NCBI GenBank assembly: GCA_020639215.1
Contig: JACKHA010000003.1
Span: 89,390-153,389 of the forward strand
DNA length: 64,000 nucleotides
Direction: 5' to 3'
Source of the DNA: Phycisphaeraceae bacterium
GTDB taxonomy: Bacteria > Planctomycetota > Phycisphaerae > Phycisphaerales > UBA1924
The notes beneath the pieces are model-generated. The model did no database searches, had not been told where the DNA came from, and saw only the letters and a list, made by a program, of their open reading frames with translations. Shown in pieces: positions 1 to 8,910 of the stretch; within the stretch, counting starts at the first letter, position 1, and every line of letters begins with the position of its first letter. Made by a program: the position numbers and the translations under genes.

Positions 1-1070
1 CTCTGGTTGCACAGCCCGGGCAGGTACGCCACCCCGCCGGCCGACAGGTCCCGCCGCCCGAGCAGCAGCTGCGCCGTGTCCCGCGCCACGCCCTGCTGGG
101 TGTTGAGCCACTCGTTGCGGAACTGGTTCAGCGGGCTCGGGCTGTTGTACGGGTCCTCCACCATCCACAGGCGGAAGTACACCACGTCGATCCGCGCCCG
201 CACCTCGTCGATGTACGCGTCGCTCATCGCGCCGTACAGCTGGATGATGTACTCGCCCGCGGCCACCTCGTCGTTGAAGATCTGGAAGTACTCCAGGTCC
301 GTCTCCACCGCGATCTCGATCTGCTTCAGCCCCAGGATCGTCCCCGTGTCCCACGTCGGGCCCATCACCGGCGGGCTCACCGCCCCGGCGGGCGGGATCG
401 CGATCCGCGCCCGCGGGCCATCGCCCGCGCCGCTTGCCTCGACGCCGCACACCGACACGCCCAGCTCCCCGCCCGCCGACGACGCGGACGCGCCCGACTC
501 AGAGCCGAAGGCCCGCATCGGCGGCGCGATCGCCGGGAACACATCCAGCACCATCGAGCCCGGGATCGCCGACCCCGCCTCGCCCTGGCCCCGCACCCAG
601 TACCGGCGCGGCTGGCCCGTCGCCGCCGCCGCCGGGCCCAGGTCGATCCACCCGTTGCTCACCCGCGTGCCCAGCCCGAGGTACACCCGCGACTCCGGGT
701 ACCCCTCGACCTGCCCGCGAAGCAGCACGACGCTCGACGGGTCGAAGTCCATCGCCTCGACGCCCGCTTCGGTCACGACCTCGAACCGGGAGGTCGGCGT
801 CGTCGCGTTGAACCGCGCCACGCGCAGCGTGACCGTCCGCTGAAGGTCCAGCGCCAGCCCCTCGATCCGCACCGGGCCGCCGACGGCCGCCGCCAGGTCC
901 GCGATCTGGCGGGGCGACAACTCCTGACGCACGGAGTCGCCCGCCACATCGACCAGCGCCGGCGCCACGCCCGCCTCACCGAAGAAGCCGGCCGCCGGCC
1001 GCGCGCCCTGCCCAAGCGCGAGCCCCGCCGCACCCAGCACCACGCACGCCACGCTCGCCGCTCGACCCAT
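1..1070 (-). CDS. Secreted zinc metalloprotease, reprolysin-like, 3' part missing
   Basis: The gene starts at the ATG at 1070 and runs off the left edge of the window, so only about 356 N-terminal residues are present. Residues 1-20 form a signal peptide (MGRAASVACVVLGAAGLALG). A propeptide-like region follows. From about residue 240 there is a typical M12B/reprolysin-type catalytic start, with IEIAVETDLEYFQIF, a helix ending in LYGAMSDAYIDE, and the segment GGVAYLPGLC that in this family comes just before the HExxH zinc site. The zinc site itself would lie outside the window. The protein is probably exported and degrades extracellular or envelope proteins. The family call rests on this fold pattern, not on a visible active site. 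Confidence 0.7.
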   Translation of the reverse strand, partial: MGRAASVACVVLGAAGLALGQGARPAAGFFGEAGVAPALVDVAGDSVRQELSPRQIADLAAAVGGPVRIEGLALDLQRTVTLRVARFNATTPTSRFEVVTEAGVEAMDFDPSSVVLLRGQVEGYPESRVYLGLGTRVSNGWIDLGPAAAATGQPRRYWVRGQGEAGSAIPGSMVLDVFPAIAPPMRAFGSESGASASSAGGELGVSVCGVEASGAGDGPRARIAIPPAGAVSPPVMGPTWDTGTILGLKQIEIAVETDLEYFQIFNDEVAAGEYIIQLYGAMSDAYIDEVRARIDVVYFRLWMVEDPYNSPSPLNQFRNEWLNTQQGVARDTAQLLLGRRDLSAGGVAYLPGLCNQ

Positions 1071-1156
1071 CGCACGTCCCCCCGGCGCCCCGCGCCGAAC
1101 TGGAATCCACGAATCCGATCCGCCCCCACGACGATCACGCGACACCGAGCACTCCA

Positions 1157-2566
1157 CTAGCACCCGGCCGCGTACAGCCCCAGGTAGTAGAAGAAGTCGT
1201 CGCTGGTCAGCACCCCGTTCGGCACGCCGTACCCGGGCTGGCCCGGCACCGCCGTCGCCGTCAGGTCGCACACCGCCAGATTACCAAGCGAGTACTCCGC
1301 CAGGAAGAAGAAGAAGTCGTCCGAGTTCAGAACCCCGTTCGGCACGCCGTACCCGGGCTGGCCCATCACCGCCGAGCCCGTCAGGTCCGGGGCGCACCCC
1401 GGGGCCGCCGGCGGCACCCACACCGCCATCCGCCCCTCGGGGCGCGGCGTGCCGGTCGGCAGGATGTTGCCGATCTGCGTGAACGACCCGTCCGGGTTGA
1501 TCTGGAACACGTACGCCCCGTACTTCCCGTCGATCGCCGTCGAGTCATCGGTCACGATCAGCTTGTCGCCCATGACCGCGATGTCGCCGATCGTGCCCTG
1601 CAGCCCCACGTCGAACGAGAACCCCGTGGACGTGAGCGCCCCCGTCTCGCTGTCGACCAGGAACGACCGCACCGTCGCGTCCGTGCCGTGCCCGACGAAC
1701 AGGATCGAGTCGTCGTCGGTCATCGCCAGGTAGGCGGGCGACTCGCCGGGGCTGAAGAACGGCGCGCCATTCATGAACCCGAGGATGCCCGGCGCGCCCA
1801 CCGCCTGCACCAGGTACCCGCCCACCGCGTGGCGTCCGCTGCTGATCCCGCCCGCGGTGTACAGCCACTCGCCCGACGCGCTCAGCAGCGGGTCCAGCGG
1901 GTACACGCCCCCGGTCGGGAACGAGCCCTCCATCGTCAGTTGCCCCGCGGCGTCCACCTGCCAGCGGTGGATCGCCTGCCCGAACGAGTCCTGCGTGTAC
2001 AGCGTCCGCGCCGCCGCGTCCACCGCCAGCGCCGAGCAGAACCCGCCGACCGTCTCGGTCTCGACCAGCACGATCTGGTTCGCCTGGCGATCGAACCGGT
2101 ACGACGACACCTTCGACCCCGCGCTCGAGTCCGTCACCGTCACCGCCACGAAGTCGTTGTCGATCCACTCGACCTCCAGCGGCGTCGTCGGCACCTTGCG
2201 GTACGCCACCTCCACCAGCGTCGAGTCCGCGTTCACGCGGAAGGTCCGGAAGTCCTCGAAGTTGCAGTCGCCATCGTCGCACCCCGCGGCGTTGCTCACC
2301 GCCAGGTACCGCCCGTCGGGCGAGAGCGCCGACGCCGTCGTCCACACCCCCGCCGGGTACGTCCCGATGATCGACAGCGACCCGTCCGGGTTCAGCACGA
2401 TCGACACCACCGTCCCGCCCAATCCGTAGTAGTGCGGGATGAACATCGTCGGGCGGTCCGCCTGCGCCATCGCCCCGGGCGTCGCCGCGCCCACCGCCCC
2501 GGCCGCCACCAGCGCCGCCAGCGGCCCACGAATCGCACCCATCCTGCCAATCGCACCAGTCCGCAT
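1157..2566 (-). CDS. Secreted beta-propeller (lactonase-like) protein with two GC-type dockerin repeats
   Basis: The 469-residue protein starts at MRTGAIGRM. I chose this ATG (2566) because AGGAG lies six bases upstream; a second ATG at 2572 abuts the same site. Residues 1-35 are an export signal ending near AMAQA. The middle is a repetitive propeller with blade motifs such as NPDGSLSIIGTYPAG and SPDGRYLAVSN, resembling 6-phosphogluconolactonase/YVTN-type propellers, although no catalytic role can be assigned. The C-terminus carries two tandem motifs of the form GQPGYGVPNGVLNSDDFF and ends in AAGC. This is the GC-type dockerin-like tag of Phycisphaerae, shared with three other genes in the window. 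It probably acts outside the cytoplasm as a binding protein. Confidence 0.8.
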   Translation of the reverse strand: MRTGAIGRMGAIRGPLAALVAAGAVGAATPGAMAQADRPTMFIPHYYGLGGTVVSIVLNPDGSLSIIGTYPAGVWTTASALSPDGRYLAVSNAAGCDDGDCNFEDFRTFRVNADSTLVEVAYRKVPTTPLEVEWIDNDFVAVTVTDSSAGSKVSSYRFDRQANQIVLVETETVGGFCSALAVDAAARTLYTQDSFGQAIHRWQVDAAGQLTMEGSFPTGGVYPLDPLLSASGEWLYTAGGISSGRHAVGGYLVQAVGAPGILGFMNGAPFFSPGESPAYLAMTDDDSILFVGHGTDATVRSFLVDSETGALTSTGFSFDVGLQGTIGDIAVMGDKLIVTDDSTAIDGKYGAYVFQINPDGSFTQIGNILPTGTPRPEGRMAVWVPPAAPGCAPDLTGSAVMGQPGYGVPNGVLNSDDFFFFLAEYSLGNLAVCDLTATAVPGQPGYGVPNGVLTSDDFFYYLGLYAAGC

Positions 2567-2614
2567 CAACATCTCCTGCGCAACCACAAGAACTCCCTCA
2601 CCCTCGCGACTCGG

Positions 2615-2640
2615 CACTCAGTACTCAGCACTCAGTACTC
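2615..2640. repeat. Short direct repeat CACTCAGTACTCAG
   Basis: The unit CACTCAGTACTCAG occurs about twice in tandem in the 85-base gap between two minus-strand genes. It contains the self-complementary hexamer AGTACT twice. It looks like a dispersed intergenic repeat rather than a regulatory site. Confidence 0.5.
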
Positions 2641-2651
2641 CGTCCCACGCC

Positions 2652-3341
2652 TCACGTCGGCATCATCTCCTCGGCCACCCGCTGGTACTCCCCCACCGCT
2701 TCCAGGTACCGCACCTCGTCGCGCAGCGAGTCCAGGTCCGGGTCCACGAGCATCCACCGATAGTCCCACTGCAGTTGCTGGTCGTCCGGGGCCGCACGCA
2801 GGCGGGCGACGTACCCCGCCATGACGCTCTCGAACGCGTCCAGGGCCGCGTCCTCCTGGCCCGCGAGCGCCAGGTAGCACGCCGCGTTGTAGTCGCCCGC
2901 CGGGCCCATCTGGGCCGTCAGATTCCGGAACGCGTCCTGCGAGCCCGGCCCGTCGCCGAGACCCTTGAGGGCCCAGCCCAGGTAGTACCACGACATCCCG
3001 CCGAGCGGGCGCACGGCCCGGGGCATCTGCGCCGACTCGGCCAGCTGGGTCCACAGCTCTCGGGCCCGCTCCTCACGCCCGAGCCGCTCCGAGGCGATGG
3101 CCCGGAACAGCAGGGCCTCGGGGTGGGTCGGATTCGCCCCCAGCACGCGACGCGACTCGCGCGACACACCGCTCCAATCGCCCTGGGCCGCCAGCTGGCG
3201 GACGTGCTGCCCGAACGCCGGGAGGGCGGGACCGCCCCGGGCCGCCGCGGGCATGGTCGGCGTCAGCACCAGCGTCCCCACGAACGTGAGGATGCCGGCC
3301 AGCACCGACAGCACGAACACCAGCGAGATCGATCGCTCCAT
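2652..3341 (-). CDS. Membrane-anchored TPR protein
   Basis: The 229-residue protein starts at MERSISLVF. Longer in-frame starts would run into the divergent hisS promoter region. Residues 4-30 form one hydrophobic segment (signal anchor). The rest is helical and tetratricopeptide-like, for example GVSRESRRVLGANPTHPEAL and FRAIASERLGREERARELW, followed by a region with the repeated NAACYLALAGQEDAALDAF pattern. It has no catalytic motif and is likely a periplasm- or paryphoplasm-facing scaffold. It diverges from hisS, with a 94-base gap holding an inverted repeat. Confidence 0.65.
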   Translation of the reverse strand: MERSISLVFVLSVLAGILTFVGTLVLTPTMPAAARGGPALPAFGQHVRQLAAQGDWSGVSRESRRVLGANPTHPEALLFRAIASERLGREERARELWTQLAESAQMPRAVRPLGGMSWYYLGWALKGLGDGPGSQDAFRNLTAQMGPAGDYNAACYLALAGQEDAALDAFESVMAGYVARLRAAPDDQQLQWDYRWMLVDPDLDSLRDEVRYLEAVGEYQRVAEEMMPT

Positions 3342-3388
3342 CGTCGCCCCTCGACCGCCCCACTCGCCCGTGCCGATTCCGGTGCCGA

Positions 3389-3411
3389 TGTCCGCCGTTC
3401 GGTGGCGGACA
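3389..3411. promoter_or_regulatory. Inverted repeat between divergent TPR gene and hisS
   Basis: TGTCCGCC and GGCGGACA form perfect 8-base arms around a 7-base spacer. The repeat lies 25 bases upstream of the hisS start and in the divergent promoter region. It could be an operator or a leader hairpin; the sequence does not decide which. Confidence 0.4.
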
Positions 3412-3435
3412 CCAAACCGCTCTACCCTACCGCCA

Positions 3436-4953
3436 ATGCCCGAGCCGGACAATGCCAACTCGCCCGCCCAGCCGACAAACAAGGCGGCGAACAGGCCGTC
3501 GGACAAGCCCGCCGGCACGCCCGGGAACCCGCCCCGCAAGCCCGCCAAACGCTCGTTCCAGGCCCCCAAGGGCACCCGCGACTGGTACCCCGCCGACGCC
3601 AACCTCCGACGCTACATCACCGAGGCCTGGCGGAACGCCTCCATCCGCCACGGCTTCGAGGAGATCGACGGCCCAACCCTCGAAGACGCCGACCTCTACA
3701 AGGTCAAATCCGGCGACGGCATCCTCGCCGAGATGTTCGGCGTCTTCTCCGGCAAGAGCCCCGAGGACGTCGCCCAGGTCCGAGAAACCGGCGAGGCCCC
3801 CCTGGTCCTCCGTCCCGAGTTCACACCGACGCTCGCCCGCATGGTCGCCGCCCGCGCGGCCCAACTCCCCAAACCCACCAAGTGGTTCACCGCCGGGCCC
3901 TTCTTCCGGGCCGAGAGGCCGCAGCGGGGGAGATTGCGCGAGTTCCTCCAGTGGAACGTGGACTTCATTGGGCTGCCCGGCTTTGAAGACGCGAGTACGA
4001 GCGACGACTTTGCCAGAATCACCAGCCGCGCCGATTCGGAGTGCGTTGCATGCTGCGTGGACTTGTTGCGAAGCACGGGACTGGCATCGGCGGACGTGAA
4101 GATTCGCGTCAGCTACCGGCCGATGGTGGTTGCACTGCTCGACGAGACCGGCGCTTCCGGCCATGCGCGGGAGGCGGCGATGCAGTTGCTCGATCGGCGC
4201 AGCAAGCTTCCTGCGGAGCGAATGGCCGAAGCAGCTTCAGAGCTTGGATGGAACATCGATCGCTTTGACGAACTGGTCAATCAACAGACCTCTGCCATCA
4301 TCCGCGGCAACCAATTCTACAAGAACGCTGGCTATGAAATCGACTTGTCCATCGTCTCGGAGCTGCAACGGCGGTTCGAGGAACTCGGGTGCGTGGACTG
4401 GATCGAGTGGGACCTCTCCATCGTCCGCGGCCTCGCCTACTACACCGGCATGGTCTTCGAGGTCATCGCCGACGGCGAGCGCGCCGTCGCCGGCGGCGGA
4501 CGATACGACAACCTCATCGAGCTCTTCGGCGGCCCGCCAACCCCCGCCGTCGGCTTCGGCATGGGCGACGTCGTGCTGACCAACCTTCTCCGCGACAAGG
4601 GCCTCCTGCCCGAGGGCGCCGCCCTGCTCGAGAGCCTCTCCGCCCCGCCCGCCAGCAGCCGCCCCGACGCGTTCGTCTTCACCGCCGACGACGCCCTCGA
4701 CCCAATCGTCCGGCGCCTCGTCGCCGACCTCAGACGCGGCACGGGCCACAACCCACTCCACGCCCGCCACCCCTACAAAGCCACCCGCAACATCGGCAAA
4801 CTCCTCAAAGAAGCCGCCGCCCAGCACGCCCGCGTCGCCGTCATCATCGAAAGCGACACCACCGCCACCCTCAAGCCCCTCGACGCCGGCGAGCAAACCC
4901 AGTGCGCGCTCGCAGACGCCGCCGCTGTCATCGCCCGTCTGGTCAGTCGCTGA
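3436..4953 (+). CDS. hisS: Histidine-tRNA ligase
   Basis: The 505-residue class II aminoacyl-tRNA synthetase charges tRNA-His with histidine in the cytoplasm. After a proline- and lysine-rich N-terminal tail of about 37 residues come APKGTRDWYP (the family start), LVLRPEFTPTLARMV, motif 2 as AGPFFRAERPQRGRLREF, the HisA-like signature VRGLAYYTGMVFEV and the HisB-like GGGRYDNLIELFGG. HisA usually reads RGLDYY; Ala replaces Asp here. The C-terminal anticodon-binding domain ends in ARLVSR. Codon usage is not uniform: roughly 3905-4385 uses many A/T-ending codons (GAA, TTT, GCA, CAA), while both flanks are almost entirely C/G-ending. This suggests internal recombination. A tRNA-His gene lies 4 kb downstream. 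Confidence 0.93.
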   Translation: MPEPDNANSPAQPTNKAANRPSDKPAGTPGNPPRKPAKRSFQAPKGTRDWYPADANLRRYITEAWRNASIRHGFEEIDGPTLEDADLYKVKSGDGILAEMFGVFSGKSPEDVAQVRETGEAPLVLRPEFTPTLARMVAARAAQLPKPTKWFTAGPFFRAERPQRGRLREFLQWNVDFIGLPGFEDASTSDDFARITSRADSECVACCVDLLRSTGLASADVKIRVSYRPMVVALLDETGASGHAREAAMQLLDRRSKLPAERMAEAASELGWNIDRFDELVNQQTSAIIRGNQFYKNAGYEIDLSIVSELQRRFEELGCVDWIEWDLSIVRGLAYYTGMVFEVIADGERAVAGGGRYDNLIELFGGPPTPAVGFGMGDVVLTNLLRDKGLLPEGAALLESLSAPPASSRPDAFVFTADDALDPIVRRLVADLRRGTGHNPLHARHPYKATRNIGKLLKEAAAQHARVAVIIESDTTATLKPLDAGEQTQCALADAAAVIARLVSR

Positions 4954-4960
4954 GTCCCAC

Positions 4961-5141
4961 TGTGCCACGACCTTCGGGGCTCTGGCCGAAGGTCGTGCCG
5001 ATCAACCCAGCACCCCCAACCCGCCGTGCCACCGACCTGCGCAGTCCGCGGAGCAGGTCGGTGCCGCACATCCCAGCAACCCCATCCCACTGTGCCACCG
5101 AGTCACGCCCGCTTTGGGGCGTTACTCGGTGCCGATCAACC
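4961..5141 (+). repeat. Cluster of three palindromic units (types I, II, III)
   Basis: Three hairpin units lie in tandem at 4961-5007, 5026-5067 and 5091-5141. Each begins GTGCCAC and ends GTGCCG, usually followed by ATCAACC. The ends are thus constant while the stems differ. The first stem is a perfect 12-base pairing of CACGACCTTCGG with CCGAAGGTCGTG. The second pairs CACCGACCTGC with GCAGGTCGGTG. The third pairs CACCGAGT with ACTCGGTG plus an inner ACGCCC/GGGCGT. The cluster lies just after hisS and just before the helix-turn-helix-like gene. Units of the same three types recur at 6174-6288 (inverted) and 42920-43094. Confidence 0.85.
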
Positions 5142-5155
5142 ACGAACGCCACGAT

Positions 5156-5216
5156 CACCCTTGTGCGCGCAATCGCATTTCATAATGCACCGGCGCGCGC
5201 CAATTCCTGCCCATAA
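5156..5216 (+). promoter_or_regulatory. Conserved upstream block of the helix-turn-helix-like element
   Basis: The block contains CACCCTTGTGCGCGC, then ATGCACCGGCGCGCGCC, then AATTCCTGCCCATAA. TTGTGCGCGC and GCGCGCGCCAA form an imperfect inverted repeat. The same block lies in front of the truncated gene copy at 43111-43172, and in a spread-out form at 57246-57338. Its conservation with the gene suggests a promoter, operator or element end. Confidence 0.6.
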
Positions 5217-5261
5217 CCCACCCACCCCTTGAATCCCAACTCCCGCGAAGCATGATCCCCC

Positions 5262-6134
5262 ATGCCCCCGCGCTTCCCACTCCCGCCCGAAGACCTCTGG
5301 CCCGAGCTCCACGACCGCGACTCCTCCCTCTTCGCCGAACTCCTCGCGGCCTACTTCCACGACACCGCCAGCGCCCTCGAACTCGCCCAGGGCATCGGCC
5401 TCTCCCTCCGACAACTCGCCACCTGGCGCAACTCCGCCGTCGCCCGCGACGCCATCGACCAGATCCGCGCATTCGAAGAGCAGCGCGCCCGCGACCTCGC
5501 ATCCCGCGCCGCCTCCGCCGCCGTCGAACGCCTCGTCTCCATCCTTGCTGCGAACACCAACACCGAGTCCGCCCGCAAAGCCGCCTCGCTCCTTCTCCGC
5601 CTCAGCAACATCGCGCGCCCACCCACGCCCCCTCCCCCGCGTGCGGGGGAGGTGCCCGCGAGGCCCGGCGACGCGGGCGGAGGGGGCGCGAACAACCACA
5701 CGCCCCCACCCCACGAACACGACGCGCAAGCGAGTGCGCTCAACCCCACGCCACCACCACTCGATGCCTCGATGCCCCCTGCCTCGATGCCTTCCCAACC
5801 GTCATCCGCGCCACGCAACCCGCTCCCAGAAGATTCGCCGCGCGACGCTATGCCAATCGACGAATCCGCCGACACTCGTTCCCTCGCCGACCCCTCCGGG
5901 GTCGAAACCATCGCACCGCCGCTCCAGGGGCTAAAGCCCCTGGCAACACTCGTGCGCCCTCCGGGCGAAGAACATGCAACGCCCCGTGCCGAAAAGCAGT
6001 ACGAAGCCGAGCCGCCGTATTCGGGTGCCCGGCGACGCCAGGCGCGGTCGCCGCCAGCGTCCCACCACATCATCTCGCGGATGATGCAGAACCCAGTCTG
6101 CGGGCCCACTGGCCCGCACCCGACATGGAGGTGA
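5262..6134 (+). CDS. Helix-turn-helix-like protein of a repeat-associated element
   Basis: The 290-residue protein is not a family I can name. Residues 1-110 look like a folded helical DNA-binding domain, with the segment ALELAQGIGLSLRQLATW reading as a helix-turn-helix of the kind seen in phage terminase small subunits. Conserved-looking helices follow (AASAAVERLVSILAAN and ESARKAASLLLRL). The rest, from about residue 125, is proline-rich and largely coded by palindromes: CCTCCCCCGC/GCGGGGGAGG at 5631-5652, CGACCCC/GGGGTCG at 5888-5904 and CCAGGGGC/GCCCCTGG at 5924-5943. The C-terminus may therefore be decayed or opportunistic. Palindromic unit clusters flank the gene on both sides in opposite orientation, and a truncated copy lies at 43207-43419. 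The start ATG is shared with that copy. A DNA-binding role is inference. Confidence 0.65.
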   Translation: MPPRFPLPPEDLWPELHDRDSSLFAELLAAYFHDTASALELAQGIGLSLRQLATWRNSAVARDAIDQIRAFEEQRARDLASRAASAAVERLVSILAANTNTESARKAASLLLRLSNIARPPTPPPPRAGEVPARPGDAGGGGANNHTPPPHEHDAQASALNPTPPPLDASMPPASMPSQPSSAPRNPLPEDSPRDAMPIDESADTRSLADPSGVETIAPPLQGLKPLATLVRPPGEEHATPRAEKQYEAEPPYSGARRRQARSPPASHHIISRMMQNPVCGPTGPHPTWR

Positions 6135-6173
6135 AACACGACGGCACGCACGTCGATCCGCGCGGCAATCGCC

Positions 6174-6288
6174 GTTGATCGGCACCGAGAAACGCCGCAA
6201 GAGCCGGCGTGTCTCGGTGGCACAGTTGGAGGCAGGTGCTGGGTTGATCGGCACGACCTTCGGCCCGAGCCCCGATGGTCGTGGCACA
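6174..6288 (-). repeat. Two inverted palindromic units (types III and I)
   Basis: Read on the minus strand, the units at 6243-6288 and 6174-6223 start GTGGCAC/GTGCCAC-like and end GTGCCGATCAAC, so they point opposite to the cluster at 4961-5141. The first has the GACCTTCGG type I stem with a few changes. The second has the CGAGACACGCCG type III stem. Together with the upstream cluster they bracket the helix-turn-helix-like gene in inverted orientation. Confidence 0.8.
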
Positions 6289-6388
6289 CTTGGCCAGCCT
6301 CCCGGGGGGTGGGACCCCTGGGAACGGTCGTGCGCCCTCTGGGCGGGGACAGGCGTTGGTCGCGCGGAGCGCGGTCGTGGCGCAATCG

Positions 6389-7990
<1,602 letters not shown>

Positions 7991-8289
7991 CGGTGACCTT
8001 CATCTGGGGCCCGGGACCCGGCCGGGAGTGGCGGGGATCGGCGGGCCCGGAGTGGGCGAAAACCGGCGTCGGGGGCGGGACAACAACCAGCCGCACACCG
8101 GGAGCAAAGGGTAGGTCGGGGTCCGTTGCGGGCAAAGTCCGGGCGGGGGCGGCGATGACCCGGGGAGGCTGGTGCGGGGGGTTGGCGGGAGGGCGGTTCC
8201 GTGGTAGAAGATTGGTGTCGGCGCGGCGGCGTGCGCCGCGGACGCAGCCAATCTGGAACGAGGCGGCCGACGGCCGCGAGGAGGACACG

Positions 8290-8676
8290 ATGCCACGCAA
8301 CGCGCAGGGTCAGCACTACGCCGCCAACGCCCGTGAGGGCAACGCGTATCTGCCGCAGGTCGCGCCGGTGGAGTCGTTCGCGCCCAGCGGTGCGGCGATC
8401 TACTCGGTGGAGTTCAACAACCTGCCGATCGAGGCCAAGAACATCATCAAGACGCTCAAGAGCGGGGGGAGCGTGTCGGCGTACCGGCGTGACGGGTCGA
8501 CCCACCGCAACCGCGAGCGGAACCTGCCGACGGGCGGCTCGTACGACGAGTACACCGTCTCGACGACCGGGCGGGGCGACGCGGCCCACCGCGTGGTGCA
8601 CCGGACCGACACCAAGCAGTTCTACTACACCGGGTTCCACTACGCGGACTTCAGCCTGGTGAAGAACATCCCGTGA
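8290..8676 (+). CDS. Guanyl-specific ribonuclease (RNase Sa/N1 type) without a signal peptide
   Basis: The 128-residue protein matches the microbial RNase fold of Streptomyces RNase Sa. Its C-terminal half reads GGSYDEYTVSTTGRG, then HRVVHR, then FYYTGFHYADFSLV, which parallels the known YHEYTVxTPG...YYTGDHYATFSLI pattern. The expected catalytic residues are present: Glu87, Arg101 and His117. Members of this family are normally exported, but this protein starts MPRNAQGQHYAANARE with no hydrophobic segment, and no barstar-like inhibitor gene is adjacent. AGGAGG is not in ideal position, but GAGGA lies five bases before the ATG. It could act inside the cell, be secreted by another route, or be delivered as a toxin. 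Confidence 0.75.
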   Translation: MPRNAQGQHYAANAREGNAYLPQVAPVESFAPSGAAIYSVEFNNLPIEAKNIIKTLKSGGSVSAYRRDGSTHRNRERNLPTGGSYDEYTVSTTGRGDAAHRVVHRTDTKQFYYTGFHYADFSLVKNIP

Positions 8677-8805
8677 GCCGGTGCGGGCCGGCGGGGCGGG
8701 TGCGGCCGCCGCGATTCCGGTCGCGTGACCCTTTGATTCGGCGCGCCACCCGCTTTATCGTTCGGGCGGATCGGGGCCGGGCTTCGTCCGCCGCCCCGAT
8801 CGGAT

Positions 8806-8880
8806 GGTGGCCATAGCTCAGTTGGTTAGAGCACCGGGTTGTGATCCCGGGGGTCGCGGGTTCGAGTCCCGTTGGTCACC
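8806..8880 (+). tRNA. tRNA-His (GTG)
   Basis: The cloverleaf is complete. The acceptor arms GTGGCCA (8807-8813) and TGGTCAC (8873-8879) pair with one G-U. The anticodon loop TTGTGAT gives anticodon GTG at 8841-8843. The T arm contains GGTTCGAGTCC. The extra 5' G at 8806 opposite discriminator C at 8880 is the hallmark of histidine tRNA. CCA is not encoded. Confidence 0.97.
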
Positions 8881-8910
8881 CTTTGTCTCGGAACCGAGTG
8901 CAGCGCGGCC

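Noticed and set aside
434..811. Proline/arginine-rich open frame opposite the metalloprotease
   Set aside because: It is a shadow in a very GC-rich coding region; the minus-strand frame has signal peptide and family motifs.
2439..3986. Long open frame on the plus strand across three minus-strand or other-frame genes
   Set aside because: Arg/His/Pro-rich product typical of antisense frames in GC-rich DNA; hisS and the propeller gene explain the region.
4961..5141. CRISPR array
   Set aside because: The units are hairpins with variable stems and constant ends, spacing is irregular, and no cas genes are present.
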